In this document: one piece after another, positions 28,591-39,495 of the stretch | Layout: the number at the start of each line of letters is the position of its first letter | How positions within the stretch are numbered: the first letter of the stretch is position 1 | NCBI RefSeq assembly: GCF_018499875.1 | Contig: NZ_JAHBAY010000001.1 | Span: 434,001-498,000 of the forward strand | Length of the DNA stretch: 64,000 nucleotides | Source: Kineosporia corallincola | GTDB lineage: Bacteria; Actinomycetota; Actinomycetes; Actinomycetales; Kineosporiaceae | Reading direction: 5' to 3' | Notes under the pieces: generated by a model | Told to the model about the DNA's origin: nothing | Databases searched by the model: none | Seen by the model: the letters and a program-made list of their open reading frames with translations, nothing else | Made by a program: the position numbers and the translations under genes

Positions 28591-29045
28591 GCGCGTCCCG
28601 GCGGGAAGCCGCCGGTGGCGATCGGGCCCCAGCGTTCCGGCGTGATCCGGATCAGCGACTTGCCCTGCTTCACCATGGCGGCCCGGTACTCGTCCCAGTC
28701 CGGGTGCTCGCCGGAGATGCAGCGGAAGTACTCGACCAGTGGCTCCACCGAGTCGGGCAGGTCGATCACCTCGGCGGTGCCGTCGACCTGGACGTAGGGG
28801 CCGTTCCACTCGTCGGACTGGACACAGACCGACGCGGTGGGACGGCGCCGCAGGTTGACCGCCTTGGCACGCTCGGGGTAGGTCGAGATGACGATGCGGC
28901 CCTGCGGGTCGACCCCGCAGGTGACCAGCGACAGCTGCGGGCTGCCGTCGGAACGGGTGGTGACGAGGGTGGCCCGGTGCCGCGGGCGGACGAAGTCGAG
29001 CAGCTCGGGCAGCTCGACGCGGGTGGCGGTGGCGATGGTCGGCAT
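28578..29045 (-). CDS. PPOX-class (F420/FMN split-barrel) oxidoreductase
   Basis: 155 residues, a single split-barrel domain: RATLVTTRSDGSPQLSLVTC, IVISTYPERAKAVNLRRRP and ASVCVQSDEWNGPYVQVDG are typical of the Rv1155-like PPOX group that binds F420 or FMN. Probably a cytosolic homodimer; substrate unknown. ATG 29045 has a TAGATT box just before it. The C-terminus (FPPGRAPQA) ends in the tandem repeat region, so its last residues may vary between strains. Confidence 0.85.
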   Translation of the reverse strand: MPTIATATRVELPELLDFVRPRHRATLVTTRSDGSPQLSLVTCGVDPQGRIVISTYPERAKAVNLRRRPTASVCVQSDEWNGPYVQVDGTAEVIDLPDSVEPLVEYFRCISGEHPDWDEYRAAMVKQGKSLIRITPERWGPIATGGFPPGRAPQA

Positions 29046-29051
29046 GGCGGC

Positions 29052-29057
29052 AATCTA
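29052..29057 (-). promoter_or_regulatory. -10 box (TAGATT) of the PPOX gene
   Basis: On the minus strand TAGATT ends exactly 6 bases before ATG 29045; no ribosome-binding sequence, so leaderless. Confidence 0.55.
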
Positions 29058-29111
29058 ACCCGCGGACGCTCTCTTAACGTGGCTCTGACCCGGCACCCGC
29101 CGGTCGTTGCC

Positions 29112-29117
29112 TAGCCT
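29112..29117 (+). promoter_or_regulatory. -10 box (TAGCCT) of the DUF4832 gene
   Basis: TAGCCT ends 7 bases before ATG 29125. It supports that start rather than an in-frame ATG at 29107, which would lie upstream of the box. Confidence 0.5.
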
Positions 29118-29124
29118 GCGGCGC

Positions 29125-30522
29125 ATGCGATACACCAAGCGTGTCCTGGCAGGTGCCGTAGCGGGGCTGGTGCTGTGCGGCGGCCTGGCCGTCTCGGCCT
29201 CGGCCGGCGAGCCCACCACGGTCTCTTACACGGCGAGCGAGGCGGTCATCGCCAATCCCGAGCGGGGCTTCTACCACCACACCGAAACCCATTACCGGGC
29301 CGACGGATCCGGCTACACGCCGCTCGACGCCGAAACCCTGGCAGGTTACCGCGAGGAGGGCGTCACCCAGATTCTGCGGGTGTTCTACCTGGAGAAGTTC
29401 GCCGCGGACGACACTCTCGACGAGGCCTACCTGAAGCTGGTGCGGGCCGATCTCGAAACCGCCCGCGCGGCCGGGGTGTCGGTGATCGTCCGGTTCGCCT
29501 ACGCACAGGGCGGCGACTATCCCTACACCGCGCCCTACGGCGACGCTCCCCTCGACACGGTGCTGGCCCACATCGCGCTGCTGAAACCGGTCTTCCATGA
29601 CTACGCCGACGTGATCGCCCTGGTGCAACAGGGTTTCATCGGTCTGTGGGGTGAGGGGTACTACACCGATCACTTCGCCGCCGACCCGTCCGACCCGGGC
29701 ACGCTCACCCAGGCCGACTGGGACCGGCGCAACGCCGTGCTGAAGGCACTGCTGGCCGCGGTGCCCGACGAGCGCATGGTGGCCGTCCGCACGATGTTCG
29801 CCAAGCAGCAGTACCTGGACTCCGACGCCGCGCTGACGGCGGGGCAGGCGTACGACGGCAGCGACGCCGCACGCATCGGCCATCACAACGACTGCTTCCT
29901 GGCCTCCGCCGACGACTACGGCACCTTCCTGTCCGACCCGATCACGCTCGACCAGGAGTACCTGGAGGCCGACAGCGCCTACCTGCCGGTGGGTGGTGAG
30001 ACCTGCGGCGTGAACGCGCCCCGCTCGGAGTGGGCCAGCGCCTCGGCCGAGATGGCTCGCTACCACTACAGCTATCTCAACCGGGATTACCACGCCGACG
30101 TGCTGAACTCGTGGGGGGAGGACGGCCTGGACGAGACCGCGAAGGAGCTCGGCTACCGGTTCGTGATGACCAGCAGCGACGTGGACGGCGCCACGGTGTC
30201 GCTGGGCGTGCGCAACGACGGCTGGGCGGCCCCGTACAACCCGCGCACGGCCCGGCTGGTGCTGAAAGACGGCGAGAACAGCTACACCGTCGGCTTCGAC
30301 GCCGATGCCGACGTGCGTACCTGGGCGGCGGGGGAGTCGGTGGCGCTCACCGCGACGGTGCACGACGTGCCGGCCGGCACCTACGACGTGTACCTCGCCA
30401 TCCCGGCGGACGGCGAGGCGGCGGACAACCCGCTCTTCGCGATCCGCACGGCCAACGAGGGCACCTGGGACGCGGAGAGCGGGCTGAACGACCTGGGGCA
30501 GACCGTGACCGTGTCTCAGTAG
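29125..30522 (+). CDS. Secreted DUF4874/DUF4832 protein, putative glycoside-acting enzyme
   Basis: 465 residues. Cleavable signal peptide (cut expected after SASA near residue 28). An (alpha/beta)-barrel-like DUF4874 region (about 35-190) with NPERGFYHHTETHY and LRVFYLEKFA, then the DUF4832 region with FIGLWGEGYYTDHF and HHNDCFLAS, and a C-terminal beta domain (355-460). Families with this pair are linked to carbohydrate-active proteins, but no activity is established. Acidic clusters such as LWGEGY and NSWGEDGLDET could be catalytic. Stop overlaps the next convergent gene by 7 bases. Confidence 0.75.
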   Translation: MRYTKRVLAGAVAGLVLCGGLAVSASAGEPTTVSYTASEAVIANPERGFYHHTETHYRADGSGYTPLDAETLAGYREEGVTQILRVFYLEKFAADDTLDEAYLKLVRADLETARAAGVSVIVRFAYAQGGDYPYTAPYGDAPLDTVLAHIALLKPVFHDYADVIALVQQGFIGLWGEGYYTDHFAADPSDPGTLTQADWDRRNAVLKALLAAVPDERMVAVRTMFAKQQYLDSDAALTAGQAYDGSDAARIGHHNDCFLASADDYGTFLSDPITLDQEYLEADSAYLPVGGETCGVNAPRSEWASASAEMARYHYSYLNRDYHADVLNSWGEDGLDETAKELGYRFVMTSSDVDGATVSLGVRNDGWAAPYNPRTARLVLKDGENSYTVGFDADADVRTWAAGESVALTATVHDVPAGTYDVYLAIPADGEAADNPLFAIRTANEGTWDAESGLNDLGQTVTVSQ

Positions 30523-31385
30523 CCCAGGTAGACCGCTGACATGTCCTTGTCGCCGTGGCCGGCCTGCTCGGCCCGCAGCAGGTGCTCGCGGGCGATCGCG
30601 ACGAAGGCCGGGTCGGCCCCGGCGGCACGGGCCCCCTCCTCGATCAGCGTGGCGTCCTTCACCGCGCCGCTCAGCGTGAAAGCCGGGTCGTACGAGCCGT
30701 TCAGCATGGCGTTGCCCTTGATGCCGAGGTAGGGGGCGTCCACGGCCCCGCCCTTCACCGCGTCGAGGAACAGCGCCGGGTCGAGGCCGAACGCCTCGGC
30801 CGTACGCAGTGACTGGGCCAGACCGTCGACCACGGTCAGCACCCAGCCGTTGGCCACCAGCTTGAGCCGGGTGCCGGCCCCGGCCTCGCCCACCCACAGC
30901 GTGCGCGAGCCGATCGCGTCGAGAACCGGTGCCACGCGCGGTTTCGCGGACTCCGGGCCGGAGGCCAGCACGGTCAGGGTGCCCGCCTCGGCCGGGCCCT
31001 TGGTGCCGAGCACCGGCGCGTCGACGTAGACCAGGCCGTGCTGTCCGGCCAGGGCGGCGAGCCGCGCGTCGCCCTCGACGCCCACGGTGCTGGTCTGGAT
31101 CCAGATCGTGCCGGGGGTCAGGGACGGGGCGGCCTGGTCGATCGCGGCGGCCACGCTGTCGGCGTCGAACAGCATGGTGACGACGATGTCGGCGCCGCTC
31201 ACCGCCTCGGCCGCGGAGGCCAGAACGGTTGCACCGTCTTGTGTCAGAGGATCGGCCTTGGCCTGCGTGCGGTTCCAGGCCCGCAGGGTCAGGCCGGCGG
31301 CGGCGATGTTGCGGCCCATGCCCAGGCCCATGGTCCCGGTGCCGAGCAGGGCGACGACGGGCGAGTTCTCGAAAGCTTCGGTCAC
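30516..31385 (-). CDS. NAD(P)-dependent beta-hydroxyacid dehydrogenase
   Basis: 289 residues, 3-hydroxyisobutyrate dehydrogenase family. Rossmann motif LLGTGTMGLGMGRNIAAAG, substrate motif VDAPVLGTKGPAEAGTL, catalytic lysine in TRLKLVANGW, and the helical C-terminal domain with YLGIKGNAML. The family includes tartronate semialdehyde reductases and imine reductases, so the substrate is open. GTG start 31385. Confidence 0.88.
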   Translation of the reverse strand: MTEAFENSPVVALLGTGTMGLGMGRNIAAAGLTLRAWNRTQAKADPLTQDGATVLASAAEAVSGADIVVTMLFDADSVAAAIDQAAPSLTPGTIWIQTSTVGVEGDARLAALAGQHGLVYVDAPVLGTKGPAEAGTLTVLASGPESAKPRVAPVLDAIGSRTLWVGEAGAGTRLKLVANGWVLTVVDGLAQSLRTAEAFGLDPALFLDAVKGGAVDAPYLGIKGNAMLNGSYDPAFTLSGAVKDATLIEEGARAAGADPAFVAIAREHLLRAEQAGHGDKDMSAVYLGY

Positions 31386-31392
31386 CAGCGGG

Positions 31393-31398
31393 ACGTTA
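31393..31398 (-). promoter_or_regulatory. -10 box (TAACGT) of the hydroxyacid dehydrogenase gene
   Basis: On the minus strand TAACGT ends 7 bases before GTG 31385. A leaderless start is plausible. Confidence 0.35.
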
Positions 31399-31597
31399 CG
31401 CCCGGCCGGAGCTCTTCGCCGTCCACAATTGGGGTCGCACGCGGTTGCGGTCGGTGATCACGGATGATGATCGCAGTGCGGGCCGGGCAAGGAAGCGCGG
31501 ATTTTATGCACGCAATACGGTCGAAATCGGATTAAACTCGCCAAAGGGCGAGACAAGTGCCACGCGCCTCCAGCGGGCGCGCGGTGCCCATTGTGCC

Positions 31598-31717
31598 TAG
31601 GGTTACAAGGCGTGAATGACGTCACGATGGGTGAGTCATCGGCGGCGGTATCTCTCCGTCATCACCCACGTCACGTCTGACATGCGGACCGAGGACCTGA
31701 CCAGGAAGGCCGACCCC
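31598..31717 (+). promoter_or_regulatory. Promoter and structured leader of otsAB
   Basis: TAGGGT at 31598-31603 is a candidate -10, giving a leader of about 108 bases. Within it 31618-31634 pairs with 31662-31677 (5, 3 and 7 bp blocks with one mismatch and one bulge), forming a large hairpin that includes the in-frame ATG at 31616. The preceding stretch 31386-31597 has no ORF and is AT-richer around 31495-31550. Confidence 0.4.
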
Positions 31718-34210
<2,493 letters not shown>

Positions 34211-34349
34211 TGGGACAGCCGCGACGATCCCGCAAATCGGCGCAGGAGTGCACATCTCGACATGCCGCCCCAGTCGCACCGTGATTCGATCTTGGTGTCG
34301 GAAAGAAGGGATGGCGTCTAGGCGCCTCTAGTGTGACTGGGAGCTGTTC

Positions 34350-34496
34350 ATGCCTCTGTGGCTCATTCTCATCGTTGTCGGTGTCGTCCTCGCTGTCGTC
34401 GGTTTCGGCGGTGTCGGCAACCTGCTGATCTGGATCGGCGTGATCGTGCTGGTCGTGGGTGCGGTCCTGGCCCTGGTCGGCCGCTCGAGGGTCTAG
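34350..34496 (+). CDS. 48-residue hydrophobic membrane peptide (DUF6131-like)
   Basis: Two hydrophobic segments (residues 3-18 and 24-43) around GFGGVGN, ending GRSRV. GGGAG lies 7 bases before the ATG and a strong hairpin follows. The size and the repeated L-I-V-G pattern resemble DUF6131 and other short actinobacterial hydrophobic proteins. Possibly a stress-related membrane peptide; no function is established. Confidence 0.7.
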   Translation: MPLWLILIVVGVVLAVVGFGGVGNLLIWIGVIVLVVGAVLALVGRSRV

Positions 34497-34530
34497 CACC
34501 TGTGCCAGCCGCCCGACCGCGGCCGATGAA

Positions 34531-34563
34531 CGTGGGCGTCACCCGTACGGGGTGACGCCCACG
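34531..34563 (+). terminator. Hairpin after the 48-residue peptide gene
   Basis: 14-bp perfect arms (34531-34544 and 34550-34563, starting CGTGGGCGTCACCC) with a 5-base loop; no T-tract. Confidence 0.75.
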
Positions 34564-34639
34564 AGGCGTTTGCGGGGGGTCAAGGGTTTTCGTCAGTACG
34601 TGGGTGGGTGGGTCGGCCGTACGGGCCTTTTCGGGTCGG

Positions 34640-34783
34640 CTCTACGCTCCTTGGCCCGGCCGGAACGGAAGGGGAAGCTGGGATGAGCCTCGAACGGGTG
34701 TCACCCGGCTGGGCTAAAGGTGACGGGGGAGCGGGCCGAACTCCGCAGTGACGCGGGGGATCTCCCTCGCGCGGTGCGTAGAG
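34640..34783 (+). promoter_or_regulatory. Structured leader of the NlpC/P60 gene, possible c-di-AMP (ydaO-type) riboswitch
   Basis: CTCTACGC (34640-34647) pairs perfectly with GCGTAGAG (34776-34783), enclosing about 130 bases with internal hairpins CGGGT/ACCCG and CTCCGC/GCGGGG. The 3' half has GGGCCGAACTCCGCAG and the 5' half GGGGAAGCTGGGATGAGCC, which loosely recall the conserved blocks of actinobacterial ydaO riboswitches. Those riboswitches commonly sit before NlpC/P60 and Rpf cell-wall hydrolase genes. The family match is uncertain; the closing stem is clear. Confidence 0.4.
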
Positions 34784-34794
34784 AGGCGGGGGAC

Positions 34795-36078
34795 GTGCGA
34801 CTTCGACGGACACGCGGGGTGGCGGCGGCACTGGCCCTGGCGGTGGTGCTGGTCGGCGGATCGGCGATCGGCGCGGCGGCGGACGAACCGGTGCCCGGCC
34901 AGGACGAGGTGCGCCGGGCGCAGCGCGCGACCGATCAGGCGCGGGCCCGGGTGGACGCCGTGCAGGCCCGGCTGAAGGCCTCCGCCCAGCGCGTCGAGGC
35001 CGCGAACGTGGCACTCAGCGAGGCCGCTGAGGACTACGACTACGCACAGGTGAAACTCCATGAGGCGGAACGCGCCTCGCAGGCCGCGCAGCAGGTGGCC
35101 GACCGGGCGCGGGAACGCCTGGACGGCGCCCAGGAGCAGGTGGGCGAGCTGGCCGCCCAGAGCTATCGCACCGGCGGCCCGCTGGCCCGGCTCGACGTGC
35201 TGCTCTCGCCGGAGGGGCCGGACCAGGTGCTGGAGCGGGCCTCGATGCTCCAGGTGCTGGCCGGGGAGCAGCAGGAGGTGGTGCGCCGGGCCGACGCCGC
35301 GCGGGTGGTGGCGAACGGCCTGACCGCCCAGGCCGCGCAGGCCCTGGAGCGGCGCCGGGCGGCCGCCGACGAGCTGGCGCAGGCGCAGCGGGTGGCCCGG
35401 GAGCGGGCGGCCCAGGCACAGCGGGCGCTGGCCGACGACACCCGGCAGAAGAACCAGCTCCTGGCCGAACTGGCCACGGCCCGCCGCACCAGCGTGGCGG
35501 TCGAGCGGGCCCGGCAGGAAGGGCTGCGCCGGCAGGCCGAGCAGCGGCGTGAGGCGGCGGCCCGGGAGGCCGCGCGGGAGGCCGCCGAACGACAGGCCGC
35601 TGAACGACAGGCCGCGCAGGAACCGGCCGCCGGCTCCGGCACGGGTAAAACCGGTTCGGGCGGCAGCGGTTCCGGCAATGGATCGAGCGGCGGATCGAGC
35701 AGTGGCAGCAGCTCGGCCGGTGGCTCGGCGGTGTCCTGGGCGCGCGCCCGGGTCGGTCTGCCCTACCTGTGGGGCGGCGAGGGGCCCGGCAGTTACGACT
35801 GTTCCGGCCTGGTGATGAAGGCCTGGGCCCGGGCCGGCGTGTACCTGCCGCACTCGTCCCGGTTGCAGTACCAGCAGGTGCAGCACATCACGTACGGCAG
35901 CATGCGGCCCGGCGACCTGGTGTTCTTCGCCACCGACACGGGCAACCCGGACTCCATCCACCACGTCGCGATGTATGTCGGCGGTGGCCAGATGATCGAA
36001 GCCCCGTACACCGGTGCCTACGTCCGCGTGGTGCCCCTGCGCAGCTCCGACGCGATGCCCTACGCCGGGCGGCCCTGA
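34795..36078 (+). CDS. NlpC/P60 peptidoglycan endopeptidase, RipA-like
   Basis: 427 residues from GTG 34795, chosen because it gives an immediate Arg-rich signal peptide (cut near AAA at about residue 32) and follows a GAGAGG sequence. A long Ala/Gln/Arg-rich coiled coil (40-280) is followed by a Gly/Ser linker (283-315) and an NlpC/P60 domain with YDCSGLVMKAWA (C336) and HHVAMYVGGG (H390). Family members cut D-Glu-mDAP bonds during cell separation; the coiled coil may hold the enzyme inactive or bind partners. Confidence 0.9.
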   Translation: MRLRRTRGVAAALALAVVLVGGSAIGAAADEPVPGQDEVRRAQRATDQARARVDAVQARLKASAQRVEAANVALSEAAEDYDYAQVKLHEAERASQAAQQVADRARERLDGAQEQVGELAAQSYRTGGPLARLDVLLSPEGPDQVLERASMLQVLAGEQQEVVRRADAARVVANGLTAQAAQALERRRAAADELAQAQRVARERAAQAQRALADDTRQKNQLLAELATARRTSVAVERARQEGLRRQAEQRREAAAREAAREAAERQAAERQAAQEPAAGSGTGKTGSGGSGSGNGSSGGSSSGSSSAGGSAVSWARARVGLPYLWGGEGPGSYDCSGLVMKAWARAGVYLPHSSRLQYQQVQHITYGSMRPGDLVFFATDTGNPDSIHHVAMYVGGGQMIEAPYTGAYVRVVPLRSSDAMPYAGRP

Positions 36079-36298
36079 AGGGCGGGACAGACGTGAACCG
36101 GTGGCCGGACAGCGCCCACCGGACCGAGCCGACCTCACCGTGGTCCCGGTCTCACTCGGCCTGGGGCTGATCCCGGTGGCCGCGCCCAGCGACCACCTGC
36201 GCGGGGCGAAGACGGGACCGACGGACTCGGGCGTGAGCGTGGCACCGGGCGCGGAGGCGCCGGTGGTTCGCCGTCCTCAATGATCTGAGTCACAAACC

Positions 36299-36333
36299 GC
36301 CGCCGGGCCCCTCACCACGAGGGGCCCGGCGGC
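36299..36333. terminator. Hairpin between the NlpC/P60 gene and ppa
   Basis: 15-bp perfect arms (36299-36313 and 36319-36333) with a 5-base loop, between convergent genes. The 220 bases between the NlpC/P60 stop and this hairpin hold no ORF I can support. Confidence 0.8.
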
Positions 36334-36351
36334 TTATGAAGATGCTGTGGA

Positions 36352-36855
36352 TCAGTGGTACGTGCCGGCGGCCTTGGCCTCGATCAGCCGCTGGCGCGAC
36401 TTCTCGATCTCGGCCTCCGCGGCGGCCTTGTTGGCCCACGCGGCGTCCTCCACCGACTTGCCCGGCTCGAGGTCCTTGTAGGTCTCGAAGAAGTGCTGGA
36501 TCTCCAGGCGGTAGAACTCGTTCACGTCTTCCAGCTCCTGGAAGACCTCCAGGCGGGGGTCGCCCGACGGGATGCAGAGAATCTTGTCGTCGCCGCCCTT
36601 TTCGTCGCGCATGTGGAACATGCCGATGGCGCGGCACTTGACCAGGCAGCCCGGGAAGGTCGGCTCCTCCAGCAGCACCAGGGCGTCCAGCGGGTCGCCG
36701 TCCTCGCCCAGCGTGTCGTCGATGAAGCCGTAGTCCGCCGGGTAGCGCGTGGCGGTGAACAGCATGCGGTCCAGGCGGATACGTCCGGTCTCGTGGTCGA
36801 CCTCGTACTTGTTGCGCTGTCCCTTGGGAATCTCGATGGTGACGTCGAAGTCCAC
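36352..36855 (-). CDS. ppa: Inorganic pyrophosphatase, family I
   Basis: 167 residues. Hydrolyses pyrophosphate to drive biosynthesis. [35 protein letters not shown] (the EDGDPLD acidic metal cluster) and [12 protein letters not shown] are all present. GTG 36855 gives the canonical [11 protein letters not shown] start. Divergent from dacB as in mycobacteria. Confidence 0.96.
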   Translation of the reverse strand: MDFDVTIEIPKGQRNKYEVDHETGRIRLDRMLFTATRYPADYGFIDDTLGEDGDPLDALVLLEEPTFPGCLVKCRAIGMFHMRDEKGGDDKILCIPSGDPRLEVFQELEDVNEFYRLEIQHFFETYKDLEPGKSVEDAAWANKAAAEAEIEKSRQRLIEAKAAGTYH

Positions 36856-36924
36856 GGGTATTCGCTACCTTCCGGCATGTGATGTGGCGGCCAAGAATAT
36901 TCTCGAACCGATGGATCATGGTGG

Positions 36925-38364
36925 GTGACCGGCGTGCCTGACGTCACCCAGCGCTCGGCCCGGCGGCTCGTCGTCCGCCTCGCCGTGGTGCTCGCTGTTC
37001 TCGTCGCCGCACTGATCGTCGCCCTGACGGTACTTGGTCCTTTCGGCGATCGGCAGTCCACCTCCCCCCAAGAGGCCATAGAGCCCTTGACAGATCGGGT
37101 ACCCGGCGCGGTGCTTCCTGACCAGGAATCGCCCGATGTGCTCCCCTCGGTGGACACTGACGCCCCCGAGGTCTCCGCGACGAAGCTCACACAGCGGATG
37201 AGCAAACTGATCGGGAGCAAGGACCTGGGCAAGTCGGTGTCGGTCGACGTGCTCGACCCGCTGACCGGTGAGCACCTGATGGGCAAGGCCACCGGCACCG
37301 CCCGGGCCCCGGCCTCCACCGCCAAGCTCCTCACCACCGCCGCCGCGCTGTCCGCGCTGGGCCCGCAGACCACCCTCACCACCTCCGCCGTCACCGACGG
37401 CGACACGGTGTACCTGATCGGCGGAGGCGACGTGCTGCTCGGCGCCGGGGAGAGCGACGAGGACGTGGTCAACGGCCACGCCGGGCTGGCCACGCTGGCC
37501 GAGGAGGCAGCGGCCCAGCTGGAGCAGCAGGGTGTGGACGAGGTGCGGGTGGCGCTCGACGACACGCTGTTCGAGGGCGACGCGATGGCCGCCGGCTGGA
37601 GCCAGTCCGACGTGGACAACGGCTACGTGGCCCCGGTCTACGCGGCCGAGATCAGTGCCGGGCGGCTCAAGGAGGGCAACTACGTGCCGCGCTCGCAGGA
37701 CCCGGGCCTGGCCGCGGCGAAGACCTTCGCCGCGGCCCTGGCCGACGCCGGGGTGACGGTGGCCGGGTCGGTGCAGCGGGACCAGGCCCCCGACGACGCC
37801 ACCTCGCTCGCCGCGGTGGAGTCGTCCCCGCTCGGCGACCAGGTGGAGTTCGCCCTGGACCACAGCGACAACACGGTGGCCGAGGCGCTGGGCCGGCTGG
37901 TCGCCATCGACTCCGGCACCGGCGCCACCTTCGAGGACACCGGCCCCGCCGTGCTGGCCGAGCTGGAGGAGCAGGGCGTGCCGGTGGACGGTGCCACGAT
38001 GGCCGACGGCAGCGGGCTTTCCGCCGACAGCAGAATTCCGGTCGAGACGCTGACCGCGGTGCTGGCCCTGGCGGCCGGGGACGACGGCGCGCAGCTGCGC
38101 CCGATGCTCACCGGCATGCCGATCGCCGGTGTCTCAGGCACCCTCGCCGAGCGGTTCACGGCCACGGCCGAGCAGGACGCGACCGGCGTGGTGCGGGCCA
38201 AGACCGGCACCCTGAGCGGGGTCAGCTCGCTGGCCGGGACGCTGGTGGACGCCGACGGGCGGCTGCTGGTGTTCGCCGTGATGGCCGACGACGTGCCCTC
38301 CACCACCAAGGCCCGCGAGGCCCTGGACGCGTTCGCGGCGGGACTCGTGGGGTGCGGCTGCTGA
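36925..38364 (+). CDS. dacB: D-alanyl-D-alanine carboxypeptidase/endopeptidase (PBP4, S13)
   Basis: 479 residues with an N-terminal membrane anchor (17-38). Penicillin-binding motifs are all visible: STAK (S131, K134), SDN in LDHSDNTVAEALG, and KTG in VRAKTGTLSG. It trims peptidoglycan peptides in the cell envelope. The start is not firm: GTG codons at 36921 and 36934 also exist, and 36925 is the in-frame choice with the longer polar N-terminus. Confidence 0.92.
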   Translation: MTGVPDVTQRSARRLVVRLAVVLAVLVAALIVALTVLGPFGDRQSTSPQEAIEPLTDRVPGAVLPDQESPDVLPSVDTDAPEVSATKLTQRMSKLIGSKDLGKSVSVDVLDPLTGEHLMGKATGTARAPASTAKLLTTAAALSALGPQTTLTTSAVTDGDTVYLIGGGDVLLGAGESDEDVVNGHAGLATLAEEAAAQLEQQGVDEVRVALDDTLFEGDAMAAGWSQSDVDNGYVAPVYAAEISAGRLKEGNYVPRSQDPGLAAAKTFAAALADAGVTVAGSVQRDQAPDDATSLAAVESSPLGDQVEFALDHSDNTVAEALGRLVAIDSGTGATFEDTGPAVLAELEEQGVPVDGATMADGSGLSADSRIPVETLTAVLALAAGDDGAQLRPMLTGMPIAGVSGTLAERFTATAEQDATGVVRAKTGTLSGVSSLAGTLVDADGRLLVFAVMADDVPSTTKAREALDAFAAGLVGCGC

Positions 38365-38388
38365 GGTACGGGCCCGGCGCGATGCACG

Positions 38389-38394
38389 TACCGT
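38389..38394 (+). promoter_or_regulatory. -10 box (TACCGT) of the zincin gene
   Basis: TACCGT ends exactly 6 bases before ATG 38401, 25 bases after the dacB stop, suggesting an internal leaderless promoter. Confidence 0.5.
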
Positions 38395-38400
38395 GGGCCC

Positions 38401-39495
38401 ATGGCAGCGGATCCGCAGAACGCACCGGCGCCCGAACCGGTCGACACGATGATCAACTGGGACCTGGCGGCCCGCACGGCCGCCCGGGTCGGCAAGTCGG
38501 GCCCCGACGTGACCACGCTGGAGGCCCAAGAGATCGTCGGCCGGCTGCGTGAGGCGGCGGTCACCGCGCACCCGCACGTGCAGGCGGTCACCGGGCTGAG
38601 CACCCGGCCGGGCGAGGGCGTCTACGTGGTCGACCGGCCAGGCTGGGCCCGGGCCAACATCGCGGCCTTCCGTGAGCTGCTGGCCCCGGTGATGGCCGAC
38701 CTGCGGGACAAGAACGAGGAGCGGGGCAAGCCGCTGCCCGGCACCCGGCAGACGGCGCTCGGGGCCCGGGTCACCGGCGCCGAGATCGGCGCCCTGCTCG
38801 GGGTGCTGTCCAGCCGGGTGCTCGGCCAGTACGACGCGTTCGCCAGCCCGGGCCGGCTGCTGCTGATCGCCCCGACCATCGTGGCGGTGGAGCGCGACCT
38901 GGAGGTGGTGCCGGAGGACTTCCGGCTGTGGGTGTGCCTGCACGAGGAGACGCACCGGGTGCAGTTCACCGCCTCCGACTGGCTCGCCGGGCACCTGCTG
39001 GGCGAGGTGCGGGGGCTGATCGGCGAGCTCATGCTGGAGCCCGGTCAGGTGGCCGACCGGTTCGGCCAGGCCCTGCGCGGGCTGCCCGAGGTGATCCGCG
39101 GGGACGGCGACGGCCGTTCGGTGCTCGACGCGGTGCAGACCCCCCAGCAGCGCGAGAAGCTGGCCCGGATCACCGCGATCATGTCGCTGCTGGAGGGCCA
39201 CGCCGACGTGATCATGGACGACGTCGGCCCGCAGGTGGTGCCCACGGTCGCGCAGATCCGTCAGCGGTTCAGCCGGCGCCGGGCCGGTCGCGGTGCGATC
39301 GACCAGATCCTGCGCCGCCTGCTCGGTCTCGACGCCAAGGCCAAGCAGTACGCCGACGGTGCGCGGTTCGTGCGCGGGGTGGTCAAGGAGGTCGGCATGG
39401 ACGGCTTCAACGCGGTCTGGACCTCGCCGGAGACCCTGCCCCGGCCGGAGGAGATCAACGACCCGAAGGCCTGGGTGCACCGGGTGCATGCCTGA
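38401..39495 (+). CDS. Zinc-dependent metalloprotease-like protein (zincin_2, DUF2342)
   Basis: 364 residues. The family marker is [12 protein letters not shown] (H181-E-E-T-H185), a zincin HExxH motif, inside an all-helical domain; [20 protein letters not shown] is also typical. Proteins of this family are annotated as coenzyme F420 biosynthesis-associated or as putative hydrolases, but no activity is proven to my knowledge. Position between dacB and tilS matches mycobacteria. Its stop overlaps the tilS start by 8 bases. Confidence 0.85.
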   Translation: MAADPQNAPAPEPVDTMINWDLAARTAARVGKSGPDVTTLEAQEIVGRLREAAVTAHPHVQAVTGLSTRPGEGVYVVDRPGWARANIAAFRELLAPVMADLRDKNEERGKPLPGTRQTALGARVTGAEIGALLGVLSSRVLGQYDAFASPGRLLLIAPTIVAVERDLEVVPEDFRLWVCLHEETHRVQFTASDWLAGHLLGEVRGLIGELMLEPGQVADRFGQALRGLPEVIRGDGDGRSVLDAVQTPQQREKLARITAIMSLLEGHADVIMDDVGPQVVPTVAQIRQRFSRRRAGRGAIDQILRRLLGLDAKAKQYADGARFVRGVVKEVGMDGFNAVWTSPETLPRPEEINDPKAWVHRVHA

